From contig NC_031469.1 in NCBI RefSeq assembly GCF_000006565.2, positions 1,129,245-1,193,244 of the forward strand: a stretch of 64,000 nt of DNA, read 5' to 3'. The translations under genes were made by a program, and so were the position numbers. Of this stretch, positions 53,001 to 64,000 are shown one piece after another; the stretch's first letter is position 1; each line of letters opens with the position of its first letter. Under the pieces are notes generated by a model. That model was given only the letters and a program-made list of their open reading frames with translations, ran no database searches and was not told where the DNA came from. This DNA comes from Toxoplasma gondii ME49. Its lineage: Eukaryota; Apicomplexa; Conoidasida; Eucoccidiorida; Sarcocystidae.

Positions 53001-55227
53001 GCGCATAGTCTCGGAGAGAAACATTCTCTCGTGAGAGAACAGCTCTCTTCGAGATCCGTCAGCTGCCATAGCTGCGGTCTCCCCTCTTTGTAAAGTTCGA
53101 CATCACATCTAGTCTCCAGGTATCTTGTTTCCCTCTAATCGTCTTCTTTCCTTCGGATTTCGTTCTCTCCTTCTGTTGTGCTTTCTTCCCCTCTGTTTCT
53201 CAGTCGTTTTCTCTGTCTGTTCTTCGACTCTTCTCTCCGTCGCGCCTTCTTCTGTGGGGTCTTCTTGGCATGTATATCCCTTCTGTGGTGCTTGCTTTCT
53301 TTCATGTTTTCCTTCGGTATTCCTTTTTCTCTTTCGTCTTGGTTTTCTTTATTGCTGCTCCCAGTGCTTTTCCTTCTTCTTGTCGCTCTGCAGCTTTTCG
53401 GTGTACGTGACGCATCCGCTGCTGTTCGTCTTGAAGCATTCCGCGAGTCGACCACTGAATCACGAAGAACAGGCAAGCGGCCCTCTTTCCATCTCTTACG
53501 AATTCTTCTCTTTCTTTTGCCATCTTCATCCCGTCTCCCGTTCACTCCTGGTCCTGGGCGTTCCAGTGTCTTTTCTCCGTCCGGCTTTCCTTTTTTCTCC
53601 TTCTGTGCTCTTCCTTCTCTTCTTCCATCTCGTTCCTTCCTCGCGTCGTCTCCGTCTCGATCGCATTCACAACCTCTCGACCTCGTCTCAGGTTTTCGGA
53701 GTCCTTTCTCCCTCTTTGCGAATCGGTCATGTCCGGCGGAGATCTGTGTTTTCTGTCGCGCATCTTCAGCAGCTTCCTGGCCCCCCGACTCTTCCTCCAC
53801 AGAGTGTGCAGAACTCGAAGCTCTGCGATTCTGTCTTAGCTGTCCCCTTGCAGTCCCCCTGCATGCACTTGAGGTTCTAGGTTCTTCGTGTGGTGCCGCG
53901 GCTCGGCTTGCACTGCCGTCTTCAGTGGCAGTCTGAAGCGCCTCTGGCTCCGTTTGTTTTTGTGTTTCCAGATTCTCTGCGGAGAGGTTGCGAGCTTCTA
54001 CGCAATGCTCGCGCGGCAAACGTCGTACGTCAAGTACTCCTCCGACTACCAAGTGCAGAAGTGGGCAACAGAAATTGCCCTCGAGAAATTCTTCACTACA
54101 GCGACTCTGCGGACTCTCGTTGGCATGCTGCTCTTCGACATTCAAATCGACGCGGGAACGGCTCAGTAAGAACGAAACCAAAGACGGAGGTCCTCTCTCA
54201 GAAGACTCGAACGCTTCTCTTATTACGGCTGTCTGGCCGCGAAAAAAGAATTTAAACTCTCTCTTCCAGATCCGCCAGAGAGAAAACGGCGCGGCGAAAG
54301 AGACTTCTGTGCTGTCGACGTCACCTCAGAAGAAACCAGTACTCTGCTGGACTGCCTCAGACAGCTAACAGTGTTTCGGAGGAACTCGCAGCAACACCGA
54401 CAACTCAGGAATATACATTTGCGCGCGCTGTCGATTATGGAAATGAATACCTCCCAAACAAGGCCGAAGGGATCAAGCAAACGACGCCTGCATCGATATA
54501 TATGTATATATCTATATATACATATACATATATATATATACATATATATATATATGCATGTCTAGATCCGTCAAGAGACTCATTTTTAACAGTTACGCAT
54601 TTAATTCGATGTGTGCGATTGTACCTCTATATGTGCATGTGCTTGCGTTCATGAGGAATGTACATCTATATACATATAAACATATATAAACGTTTGTGCA
54701 TGTCGTCATGTTTCACTGACGGTGTTTGTGTCTGTCTGGCCAGTGCCGCGCGTCTTTGTCGTCGATTTGTTTTTTCGCGTTCAGCGGTTAAAAGTCTCTC
54801 GTGTGTCTCCTTGCCGCACAAACGCAGGGTGCGTTTGCGTGTGAGAAAACGCGAAATCAGCCGCATGCAAACGAAAGAAAGGGTGCATGTGCATGCAGAA
54901 GCGATGGAGGCAGCGAAAGAAGGCTCTGTCAACGGAACAGGACTGGCATGTCTGTCTCTGTTTTTTTTCAGTGGGAGTTACATTTCGCATCTCTTTGCGG
55001 ACTTAGCTCCAATGCGTGAACGTGAGTTTCAAAAAAAGAGACATTTCTGGGAAGATCTGGAAAATCCGACAGATCGCTTTGGCCACTTTCAAAAGATTCA
55101 GGGGAACAGTGCCAGAGGCGAACGGGGCCATATGACTCTTCTCGTATTATCACATACGTATACATAATTATACATAAGTATATATATTTATATGTACATA
55201 TGTATATATATATATATAAATAGATAC

Positions 55228-55267
<40 letters not shown>

Positions 55268-56304
55268 GTATATAATATGTGTGCGTGTGTGGGTTGCAAA
55301 GATAGGAATGTCTGTTTGTGTGTTTTTTGGTGGGCGTCTGCTTCCACAGGAGCGTTGAGTCATGCGTTGTTCTGTCGTTTTTCAGGAATGAGAATCGAAT
55401 GTTTGACAGTTTTGTCTGAGGTAGTGCAGCGGTGTCCTTCGCGTCTCGGCTATGAAGCCTTGGAGGCTCTTCAGGTGGTAGGTTTTTCCAGCCTGAAGAA
55501 ACTGTTTCGTCGACTTCCCGTTCTCTGCGCTCTCGCGTTTCTCGTCAAAGTCATGTCATTATATCTTGCTCGAGCTGCTCTTTCTGACGACGTATTCCAT
55601 CCCGGAGTGCCTCTTGGCTCTCTCTCTGTCTCCCTCCGGTAGCCAGAGAGGCACCGAGAGAGAGAGAGAGAGAGCGGCCCGCGTCGGGAAGGAATCCTTC
55701 GCAGGCGACGACAAACCAGAGAAAGAGGAAGAGACAAACATTCCGAGGTTTCCTCGTCTGGAAGAGTTCTGCGTCCCCAGTTCCTTTCGAGGAGTCACTG
55801 TTGTCTGGAGCACTCCACAGTTGTCGAATTGGCTGCGAAGGAGGGAGTGAGGAGGAAGCAGACAGGCTGCCGTTGGACTGCGTTGCTCGAGTCCAGTCTC
55901 TGTTTCATTCGTATTTTTTTGGATGCGCTTTGTTTCATGCATCGCGGATTTATCTGTCTTCGTCCTCTTCATTCGTGACAACTTCCTCTCGCGAGTCTTC
56001 CTGCTGAGTTTGGCTGGTCTTTGCATCCGTGCTCTTCCCTTTTTCCCGAGATGTGACTGCATGGGTCGCATTATTTTTTGTTTTTCTTATTTCTTTCTTC
56101 GTTCTGCAGGCGCGTGTGTTTAACCATCATCCCATCCGAAACTCGATTCAGTACGAGTTGCTCGACGACGCCAACACCGGTCACTTTCGTTCAACTCTCG
56201 TAAGCACAGACTTTTGCCAGAAGCCGGGATCTCCGTCGATATGCATGTACACTTCCATCTCTACACACACATTGACAGATATAACTGCAGACACATATGT
56301 ATAC

Positions 56305-56335
<31 letters not shown>

Positions 56336-58584
56336 GTTTGCGTACCTATATGGAAAGGCCAAAATGTAGAGGTCTGCACGCAGGGGAAAATATCAGGTGT
56401 AATGAGGCGGCCAATGGACGCATGCGAGAGCCACTCTCGCCTTTGGCGTCGCCTACTCAAGTCGTCTTCTCGAAATCTCAGATGCATTTGGTGTGAACCT
56501 ATGTACCTCTTTCTGTGCCGATGCTTATGCGTTTCTGCCTCATCGTGTCTATATGTATATATTTCATTCGCGCAATTGTAGATATTTATATAGTATAACT
56601 GTATAAACAAGCATATATATATATATATATAGTTACACGGCGAGATATGCTTGTTTCTGGAGATAGTTTAGAATGTGATAGGAACTATTTTATCCTCCAT
56701 TTCTTGTGGTTTGTTTTGATCAGGAGCTGTTATTGTCGGAGCATTCTCAACGTGCAGAGCGCATTCTGCAGCTCGCTGTTATTCACTGGTGGACGCCGAC
56801 GTCTCATCTGGACAGTGAGAGTGTCTGTACACCTAGACTTGCGATTGCTTCTCGTCTTTTCTTTTCTTTTTCAACTTGCATGAGCGGCGGTAACGCGCTG
56901 CTGATGTGCCTGCATCTTTGAGACATAGGTGCTCAAGTTGCGTCTGATTTGTGAGGGCGTTTTCCAGGGATTTCAGTTGCGAGACCTGGAGACTGAGTCT
57001 CTCGAGTTCTCGAGAACATGACGTCTCGTCGCTCCCTTGTCTAGTCAAGACGTTGCAGAGCATTCCTTCTTTTGAATGTTTTCTTCTCGTCGTTGGATCT
57101 GGAAGCCGCAAAGCCCACTTAGTCTTTGCAGCAATTTCAACGGAGCGTTGAACGGCCGTTGCGACGGAATCTGAAGATCGCTTGCCTTCGCCAGAACGCG
57201 ACCGTTTTCCTTCGCGGAGATCGCGGCGTTCAATCCAGCATCTCTTTGCGTTCTGCCTTCTCCTTTCTGTCGGTGCAGCGACTCCAGTCAGACAAATTGT
57301 CGCCGTCAGTAACTACGCCTTCTACATCGTCGACAAGCCAGATGGGCTGTACGTTTTGGAAAGCGACTCGGCTTCCTCTCGTCCCGCATGCAGCTAAAAT
57401 TCTACTTGAACGTCTGCGAATGTGTGGAGACAGGAAAAGACAAGATAAACAAACTCCTCGGCTCTGCTCGTCAATGTGCATCGGCACTTCTGTCCATGTA
57501 CCTGGATCTCTATTGGGCAGATGTGTGGACGCATCGGTCTGCATTTATATTCACCTACACACGCATACGCACATATACATATATATATATATATATATTT
57601 GGATAGAGGTTGGATTTGTAGACCGTGGCTGTGTCGAGTTCCGTTTGTTCAGGCGCGATCCGAGTACCCCAGAGGTGGAGTATCACCACCAGAAGAGTGG
57701 GCGAATTCGGATTGTGCAGAAAAAGAGATACAAAAACATGACCCGTGTCGTCAAAGGCTTCCCAAGTCACGACTGGCTAGCTGTCGGGTGGAAGGAGGTA
57801 AGCGAGTTCCACCTCCACTGAAAAAGCTCTTTAAACTGGGGAACCGTTTCAGACGATCCGTTGCGGTGCTCTAGGCAGGCCAGTGCACGCGGTCATCCCA
57901 GATATCTTCTACAGGCAAGCGGTTGTGTTTTCTGTCGCCTCTTGCCTCATCGTTTTCGCCACATTAAACAGGATATGTTCAACATGTTTGCTCGCTTCTC
58001 GACGTCCTCGGTCCTCTCCCGGCGACTTCCGCGTTTCTTCAACGCTGTTCCCTTCTCTGAAAAGATTCTGGCAACAAGCACAGGCTCTCCATCTGGTTTG
58101 TTTCAGTTGTGTTCCCCGACCTGTGTCCGTGTATTTTTTCTCGCTTTTCCGTCATGCATTTCCTGCTTCTGTGCGTTTCCTCTTGGTGCCCTGCTTCCAG
58201 CCGCGCTCCAGTGGTGACGGATTTGATGAGCTGTTCGACGTCATCATCTGCGATAAGGTCAGAAAAAAAACGCACAAGTTCATGCCTTCACCCAGTGGTG
58301 ACGGAGACAGATACATGCACTTTCACAAACGCGCATCTGCTTTTCAAGATCTTCACACATCTACACAAACGGAGGTTTGTCGCTGTGAGAACTTGTGCGT
58401 TCAAGTCCACGCTTCTGTCAGCGTGTATGTATCTGCCCCCTCTCTCTTCGGTCCACACGGAACGATATCCGTACGAATATATTCATGTATATACACTTAT
58501 CAATACCCATAAATAAATATATATATATATATATGCAGACATACAGATACCGACATGAGCAGAAGCTTAAGCGTATCTTGGTGA

Positions 58585-58649
<65 letters not shown>

Positions 58650-61600
58650 CATATATATATGTATGTATCTGGAAGCGCGTGAAGACATACGTGACACTAA
58701 AGAAGAGGTGATGTGTACGTTTCTTTCGCGAGTCCAGGTCGAAGCATCATTGTTTTCTGGCAACTTTTGTTTCTTCTCAGCTTCTCGCCGCGGCTCCCAT
58801 CATTCAGTGTCTGCATGCCATCTCCGGTACGCACACGGGCGTCTCCTTCACACAAAACTGCATTCACCTTGCAGATGTTCCCATACGCAACGCATGCACG
58901 TATGCTGCTATATATATATATATATATATATATGCATATATGTGTGTGTTTGGGTAGGTATACGCACATATATTCATATATCAACAAGTATGTATGTTTG
59001 TATGTATGTATATCTGTATACATGCGTAGACAGATACAGGCATAAGTGCATACGCAGATGTTGATTTGGCTGGTCACATGCATGCACATGCGGATCGTGC
59101 GTGACTTTTCTTTTTTTAGGTCGTGTAGATGAAGAGCGGGTGGATGTTCTGAAAGATTCAGTGATGAAGGAGTGCGTAGCAACAATTGTCGACCCAAAGC
59201 TCATTGAGGCAGCCTCCATTGCTCTTCGCCAGGTAGTTTCACAGTCCGACGGAAATTGAAATGCTCAAAGGGAATTTCGAGAGTAAAACTGAACCTCGAT
59301 ATGTGTGGCCATCTACAACCCTATCACATGTCAAGAATGTATGCATATATATATATATATATATATATATGCATATATATATATATGTATATACATATAC
59401 ATATGCGTACCGATGTTTATGTATGTCTGCACATGTGGATGAATGTATGTTTATATATATGTATTGATATACATATAAACTGCGTCAGATTTAATAAAAT
59501 AAAGTAAATATAGACAACGGGTGTATATTGAATAAACTGTAAGTGGTATGTTTTCTTCGACGGGTGGCTGTCTCTGTTTTTGGTGTGGGGGGAGGTCGGC
59601 TCTGCGTAAACATTTTAAAGGATTTGACAGATTTCGTTGGGAAGAAATTTCACACATCGGGCTGGACACAAATGTTGATTAATTGTTGAGTGAAATGAGG
59701 TAAATTGTAAACTTTGAAATTTTGTGCTTTTTGCGGAGATTGTGTATTCTCTTGAATGAAATGGAGTGGCATCGGAGAGGTAGTGCCTTCCCGCTGTGAA
59801 CATTACAAGGTATAATTCTGCATGCAATCGCTACAATGAAACGTCGGCACAATTTAAAAAGTGAAGTTTATTGGACAAGTCCAGTGCTCGCGCTCGAGCT
59901 TAAAAACGTGTAGTTACAGTTTTTCCAACTCTTTTCCCCGTACATGCGTGCTATCTCCGGCTCGTCACACCCACTCGCGTTCTGCAGAGAATCAGTCCTG
60001 AAGCGAGGAAGGCGAAGGAGAAGCCAAACCCCTACGACCGGTACCAAGCTCTCTTCGTTCTTACCCTCTCAAGTAAGACTGTTTATTTGAGACGTACGGT
60101 TCTCGCTTTCTGTTCCTGCGCATTTTTCGCGATTGAACTTGGTTGTCGGAGGCTCCGGTAGTTAGACGCCGTGTTTCTTCTTACCGGTTTGAATGCGCGT
60201 GATCCTGAATCGGTAGCTGACTCTTTGGTGACGAGCGAATCCCACTGAGTGGCTGTCGCGAAGTCGTCATGTTCTCCGTACCACGCTGATCAGAAGAGCT
60301 CGAGGGCGAAGGCGATACTCCTTGTTGACCGTATCTCGTGAGGTACAGGCGTCGCTCGCGTTCGGCCTCTGCTTGGTCATTCTCGAGCTGCACCAGAGAC
60401 ATCAAGGAATGCACCCGAGTCTACTGGAGAAGAAGCGGAGAACAGACCGTTCTCCAGTGGCGTCAGCGGGACTCTGCGGTGGACGCGTTTCACAGACGCT
60501 TTCTTGTTCCAGTAGCTTTTTTCGCATGAGACAGGCGTGTGTGGGAAGCTGTCTCACCCAGAGGAGTTGCGTCTGTCGTCTCACAAAGAGAGCGCCTTCG
60601 CTTCGAAAAACGACTTCCAAAAACGTAGATATATTGGAGCAAACAAGACTCCAGGAGAACCGACCTTGTGTCGTGTGACGGAAACTGCACACGCACATGC
60701 CCCGCGAAAGCAAATGCCCAGGGTGATGCAGCGCCCTCTTCAGTTCCAGTCTGCCGCGGCTGGCTTTCGAGCCAGTTGTTGAACGTGTGTCTCCAAGCGT
60801 CTTTTTTGACCGGCACAGGCATAAGTTTTCAAGCAGAAGACACAAGTGTGAGGAGTCGTGAAGACTCTTATTCTCTCCGTTTCGGTGCACCGAGACAGCA
60901 TCGAAATGTGTGAACAAACAGCAGGGAACTCTTCCCGTGATCGAGTTCCGGTGATTGCCCATGCAGGGACTTTAATAGTGTTTTTTTGCCTTCTCATTCT
61001 TCTCTGTCGCTTTCTTTCGTCTTCGCCGCAGCCGTCTACGAGATCAAGATAAACTGGAAATTCTGGTTCTGTCTGAACCCTCTCGCCTGCCGTACGTACA
61101 CCCGCAGCGCGTCGCTCGTTGAGTGCCTGTAGATTTAAAGCTCTCCCCCAGAAAAGGCCGCGGGTGTCCAAGAACCTCAGTGTTCCCGCCTTTGGAGGGC
61201 GGCCAGGCGCCACAGGTTGTGCGAGAAGTTTTTCTCTGCGACTCACAGTTTGTTCGTTCGACTGTGCCCTTCTCCACAGAAAGGCCTTCTTCCTGTGCCG
61301 CTTCCTGCGTCCAGTCTGCAGCTAGCTTTTCTTCTTTCCCTCTCTCTCCAGGTTTCTCGCATCTCCCGTTCAGCGGTCTCTTTCGCCTCACGGCGGTTCT
61401 CACTTGTCTTTCCTTTGTCGCTGCTCTGCTCTCTTCTCGGAGGCCATCTATGTCCCTCGGTGACACTGGTGGGCTAGCATGTCTGCTTTCTTCTCGTCCG
61501 GTTTGTAGGCGAGGCTGGAGGCATTCGCGAAGCCGACGAAGACGAGGAAGAGAAAGACGACCAGACTCGTTTGAGAGGTCCCGAAGAACAAGGCGGCGCC

Positions 61601-62894
61601 TTGGGGAATTTCGTCGGCTGGATGGGAGACGAAGAAGACTCTTGGGCGCAGGATCGAATGCAAATCGAACGGAACGAAGCCGTAGAGGTATCGAACGCTC
61701 AAAGATCGATTGTTCTTCGGAGTCACAAAGACACCTGGGGAACATGCTGTTCTCAGACGCTCGTCTCGTGACCACACGAAGTGCCTTTTCTCTAGTTTCT
61801 CTTTTCCGATACAAACACATATACATTCATATATATATATATATATTTATATTTATTTATGTATATATATGGATATTTGTACCTTTGTCTGATGTGGTGG
61901 TGGATGTCGTGACAAGTGCGTGCACAGACACATGTCTGTGCAAATATAGAGATTTTCTGTGAAGACAATTCGCATTTCTGGCGTTGCCTGCTCGGTGCAC
62001 ACCTGTGCATGCATTGGGTGAAGGCAACGTGGTCTTGGTGCATGCAGAAAATTACTGTTTTCCACCCTTGCACACGCAGGTACATGTGCGGCTCTGCATC
62101 TGCATTTTCATACCTTCGTGTGTGAAGTCGATTCGTCTGTGTAGAAACGTAGAGATGTGGGCTGACACAGATGCATGCGCCTCTGCATACGAACAGTTCT
62201 GCTATATGTAAGACAACCGCTGGCAGACACCCGTATTTCTCCATTTCGTGTCTACCATAGAGTATAGAGATAGATGTTTGCATGGTTGCAGAGATGGAAC
62301 TGTGCATTCTGTGTCTGCATTTCCTCTCAAACATATATACGTTCAAACGTTTGCATGCGCGTACGGATGGACCGAGGAGTTTGCTGTGGTGTCTGTGTCT
62401 GTGGATGTTGTCTGTTGCATCCTCAGAATTCAGATCAGGTTCCTTCTTGGATGGATACGATGGGAGACGCGACAGCTCCGCACCTGCGTCGACTCAAGGC
62501 GGCCAAGGCGAATTTGTTAACTGTGACTTTCAAAGGCAGAATCGAGGACATTCGTCAGGTTCGCCTTTCCTGCATGCGTTTTAAATCGGTTTAGTTTCCG
62601 CGAATTAAAATGTGAAAGGGTCTGTAGGAAACCAACGTTTCTTCGGAAGACAGAAGGGAACCGACGAACGCAGAGTCGCTTGGCAGTTCACTCTGTACGC
62701 GCATGTCTTCTACGGTGCTGCCCTATACGCGATTTGTTGTAGATAGATGTTCGCTCCAAGTGTGAGATACAGACAACCAGGTTCTTCCTAAGTGCAGGAC
62801 ACCAACACCCTCCACAGGAACGCCTACGAAAAACGTAAACGTGTTGGGTCGATGTCCCACATACAATTGCACTTGCTTTCCGCGTACATTCGTT

Positions 62895-62937
<43 letters not shown>

Positions 62938-63989
62938 ACATATGTAAATATATATATATATATACATATATACATATGTAAATATATATATATATATATA
63001 CATATATGCATATGTAAATATATATATATATATGATTGTAGCTTCGGATGCATGCGTGTGCGCGTCAGTCGCGAGAAATTTGCATCTTCGTTTTCAAAGA
63101 ATTCTTAGCTACCAGAGAACATATGTTGTTGAGCATGCGCATAAAAAGAGAAAGAACGCGTATGCCTTTTGACGAAACGCGATCCAGACCTAGATACGTT
63201 TGTGTCCGTTAAATAACTACTGCTGTGGGTCTATCGGCTGTACGTGGTTAAATGGATGAACACTTGTATTGGGAATACGACAAGCATGTCAGTTTCTGTA
63301 TATATATATATATATATATATAGGTAGACTCGAAGTTCTGGTGAATGTGTGAATCCGTATCCAAGCATATATCTGTGCATCTATATGGGGACTTGCATGC
63401 ATGCCCTGTAAGATGCACTGGTGTGTCTGTGTTGGGTTGATCTTTAACGAAGCAAGCTGTTCCTAGAAAAATATTTTGGAGCCCTCTGTGCCGCGTCTCA
63501 TGCAGTGCTGAGATCTCGTCTTTTCCTTTTTCACAGGTTGAATTCGGGGGGAAAGAAGAGAGCACAGTGGAAATGACATTTCGTCAAGGCACAGGTTCCA
63601 GCGCGAACGAAGAGGTACCGCCGACTTTTCACATGGCCTCTGTGTAGAGACGAATCTGCTCATGCCGTCTCTGTTTTATGCAAACAACATGTGGCATAGT
63701 AACACACTATGCCGTTATATAAATATATATATAAATATATAAATATATATATATATATGTGTGTGTGTGTACTTGGAAGAACTTTGTAGATGTGTACTTG
63801 GTCTCTGCACCTGTGTGTGTATGCCTACATACGAGAGAGTCGGCGTCGCATTTCTTTCAGTGTTTGTTCACGTTTGTGTGCGTCAACTTTTTCCAGGTGA
63901 TCGCCGTGGTCTTTTCTGATGACGCCGCTCGCGAGCAGTGGCGACGTTGTCTCGCGAAGGCTCTGAATAGGACAGACGAATCCGAGTAA
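32882..63989 (+). CDS. Giant LRR - armadillo/HEAT-like - PH-like repeat protein, 54 exons
   Basis: One gene of about 31 kb encoding about 2,096 residues. The protein starts MFRRWRKGG, followed by a Ser/Pro/Val low-complexity stretch. It continues with leucine-rich repeats (32882-35124), a long alpha-helical repeat region (36801-46774), a charged linker (47452-50629), a hydrophobic stretch (50933-50994), more helical repeats (51570-56814) and two PH-like domains (57279-58257; 59988-63986). Exons are listed in the sub-entries. Every one of the 53 junctions is in phase. I do not recognise a named family. The plan suggests a large scaffold with lipid- or membrane-binding ends; this is inference. 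The 5' part could be mistaken for a stand-alone LRR protein because of a TAA at 35147, but donor ATGA|GTGCGA at 35125 joins in phase to the next exon. The end is uncertain: TAA at 63987 also fits a GA|GTAAGC donor, so the gene may run past the window. Confidence 0.85.
34158..34376 (+). repeat. TTCTGCTTC/TCC pyrimidine repeat in intron 1 of the giant gene
   Basis: Imperfect tandem 9-15 bp pyrimidine units (CTTCTGCTTCTCCTT) run up to the acceptor of the second exon at 34408. They form an exceptionally long polypyrimidine tract. Confidence 0.85.
42509..42592 (+). repeat. 14-bp pyrimidine repeat in intron
   Basis: About five or six copies of CTTCTCTTCTCCGT lie in the intron between exons 42317-42419 and 42706-42866. 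Confidence 0.85.
44611..44747. repeat. (TA)n microsatellite in intron of the giant gene
   Basis: Several TA runs joined by TTTATATG words lie within the 975-bp intron 44037-45011. Confidence 0.9.
47452..50629 (+). other. Giant gene: charged linker exons
   Basis: Exons 47452-47556, 48037-48161, 48277-48436, 48610-48683, 48944-49034, 49309-49497, 50106-50154 and 50571-50629. The segment is rich in charged residues: [40 protein letters not shown], an acidic run [12 protein letters not shown], and [15 protein letters not shown]. It is probably extended or coiled-coil. Between them, exons 48037 and 48277 are more hydrophobic ([18 protein letters not shown]). The model for 48277-48683 is the least certain part of the gene. 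An acceptor after TCTGCAAG and a donor TGT|GTAGCT are needed to keep phase. Confidence 0.72.
50933..56814 (+). other. Giant gene: hydrophobic segment and second helical region
   Basis: Exons 50933-50994, 51292-51336, 51570-51672, 51887-51976, an optional 12-nt microexon 52255-52266, 52625-52668, 53394-53472, 53972-54165, 54972-55021, 55386-55474, 56110-56199 and 56724-56814. The first encodes [20 protein letters not shown], which could be a membrane helix or a buried repeat helix. The rest is helical: [59 protein letters not shown] and [18 protein letters not shown]. The donor of 53394-53472 appears to be GC (CAG|GCAAGC). The open frame 57132-57270 upstream of the next exon is left out because its phase does not fit. 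Confidence 0.78.
55150..55275. repeat. (TA)n microsatellite in intron of the giant gene
   Basis: TA runs broken by TATG and ATACAAAT lie between exons 54972-55021 and 55386-55474. Confidence 0.9.
57279..58257 (+). other. Giant gene: first PH-like domain
   Basis: Exons 57279-57348, 57653-57797, 57853-57914 and 58212-58257 encode a beta-rich module. [20 protein letters not shown] is followed by [31 protein letters not shown] and [12 protein letters not shown], then a closing helix in the next exon ([15 protein letters not shown], 58781-58826). The strand order, the basic second and third strands, and the final helix resemble PH or myosin TH1-like domains. Resemblance is by eye only; no lipid-binding motif can be proved. 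Exon 57853-57914 ends with a probable GC donor (ACAG|GCAAGC). Confidence 0.68.
58584..58672. repeat. (TA)n microsatellite in intron of the giant gene
   Basis: Near-pure alternating TA for about 85 bp, with TACATACA in the middle. Confidence 0.92.
58781..63989 (+). other. Giant gene: linker, second PH-like domain and 3' end
   Basis: Exons 58781-58826, 59120-59232, 59988-60072, 61032-61091, 61509-61687, 62427-62558, 63537-63614 and 63897-63989. [20 protein letters not shown] starts a second beta-rich module. It is interrupted by an acidic insert ([14 protein letters not shown]) and resumes [30 protein letters not shown] and [20 protein letters not shown]. The last stretch is typical of the C-terminal strand and helix of a PH domain, where a conserved Trp packs against the barrel. 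The reading ends TDESE then TAA. Confidence 0.78.
62893..63032. repeat. (TA)n microsatellite in intron of the giant gene
   Basis: Three TA blocks separated by CATATGTAAATATA words lie in the intron 62559-63536. The block order is quasi-periodic, about 50 bp. Confidence 0.9.
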
Positions 63990-64000
63990 GCGACAGAGCA

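Noticed and set aside
57132..57270. Extra exon reading [18 protein letters not shown]
   Set aside because: It looks protein-like, but its acceptor is phase 0 while the preceding exon ends in phase 1, and no donor of suitable phase precedes 57279. Skipping it keeps the frame.

Overview
The window looks like a nuclear genome segment of a coccidian apicomplexan, most like Toxoplasma gondii or a close relative such as Hammondia or Neospora. The reasons are: near-balanced base composition; genes cut into many short exons with GTGAGT/GTAAG donors; introns that are pyrimidine-rich on the coding strand; TGCATGC words throughout; and a (TA)n microsatellite in most long introns and spacers. There is no sign of operons, ribosome-binding sites, CRISPR arrays or insertion sequences.

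Layout. (1) <592-3736 (+): the last six exons of a lipase maturation factor family protein, cut by the window edge. (2) 7355-9085 (+): an intronless gene for a protein with about eight membrane segments and no recognised family. (3) 9280-9748: a twelve-copy 39-bp minisatellite. It is followed by a gene-poor stretch to 13230 between two converging genes. (4) 26215-13231 (-): a HERC-type E3 ubiquitin ligase with an RCC1 propeller followed by a complete HECT domain, in 13 modelled exons. One large intron carries two tandem arrays. (5) 26604-32301 (+): a lower-confidence gene for a basic, charged protein, divergent from the ligase gene. One of its introns appears to hold a whole antisense gene for a 164-residue protein (31104-29501, -). 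(6) 32882-63989 or beyond (+): one very large gene modelled with 54 exons, about 2,096 residues. It runs from leucine-rich repeats through a long helical armadillo/HEAT-like region to two PH-like domains.

The models were built by reading splice signals and requiring reading-frame phase to match at every junction. For gene 6 all 53 junctions are in phase, and for the HECT half of gene 4 every junction is in phase. This is the main support for treating each as a single gene. Start codons, a few donors (noted in the entries) and the strand of the 26.6-29.1 kb exons are the weakest points.

The genes do not form an obvious shared pathway. The best-defined functions are ubiquitin transfer (gene 4), probable ER membrane folding or maturation (gene 1), and a large scaffold with membrane- or lipid-binding potential (gene 6).
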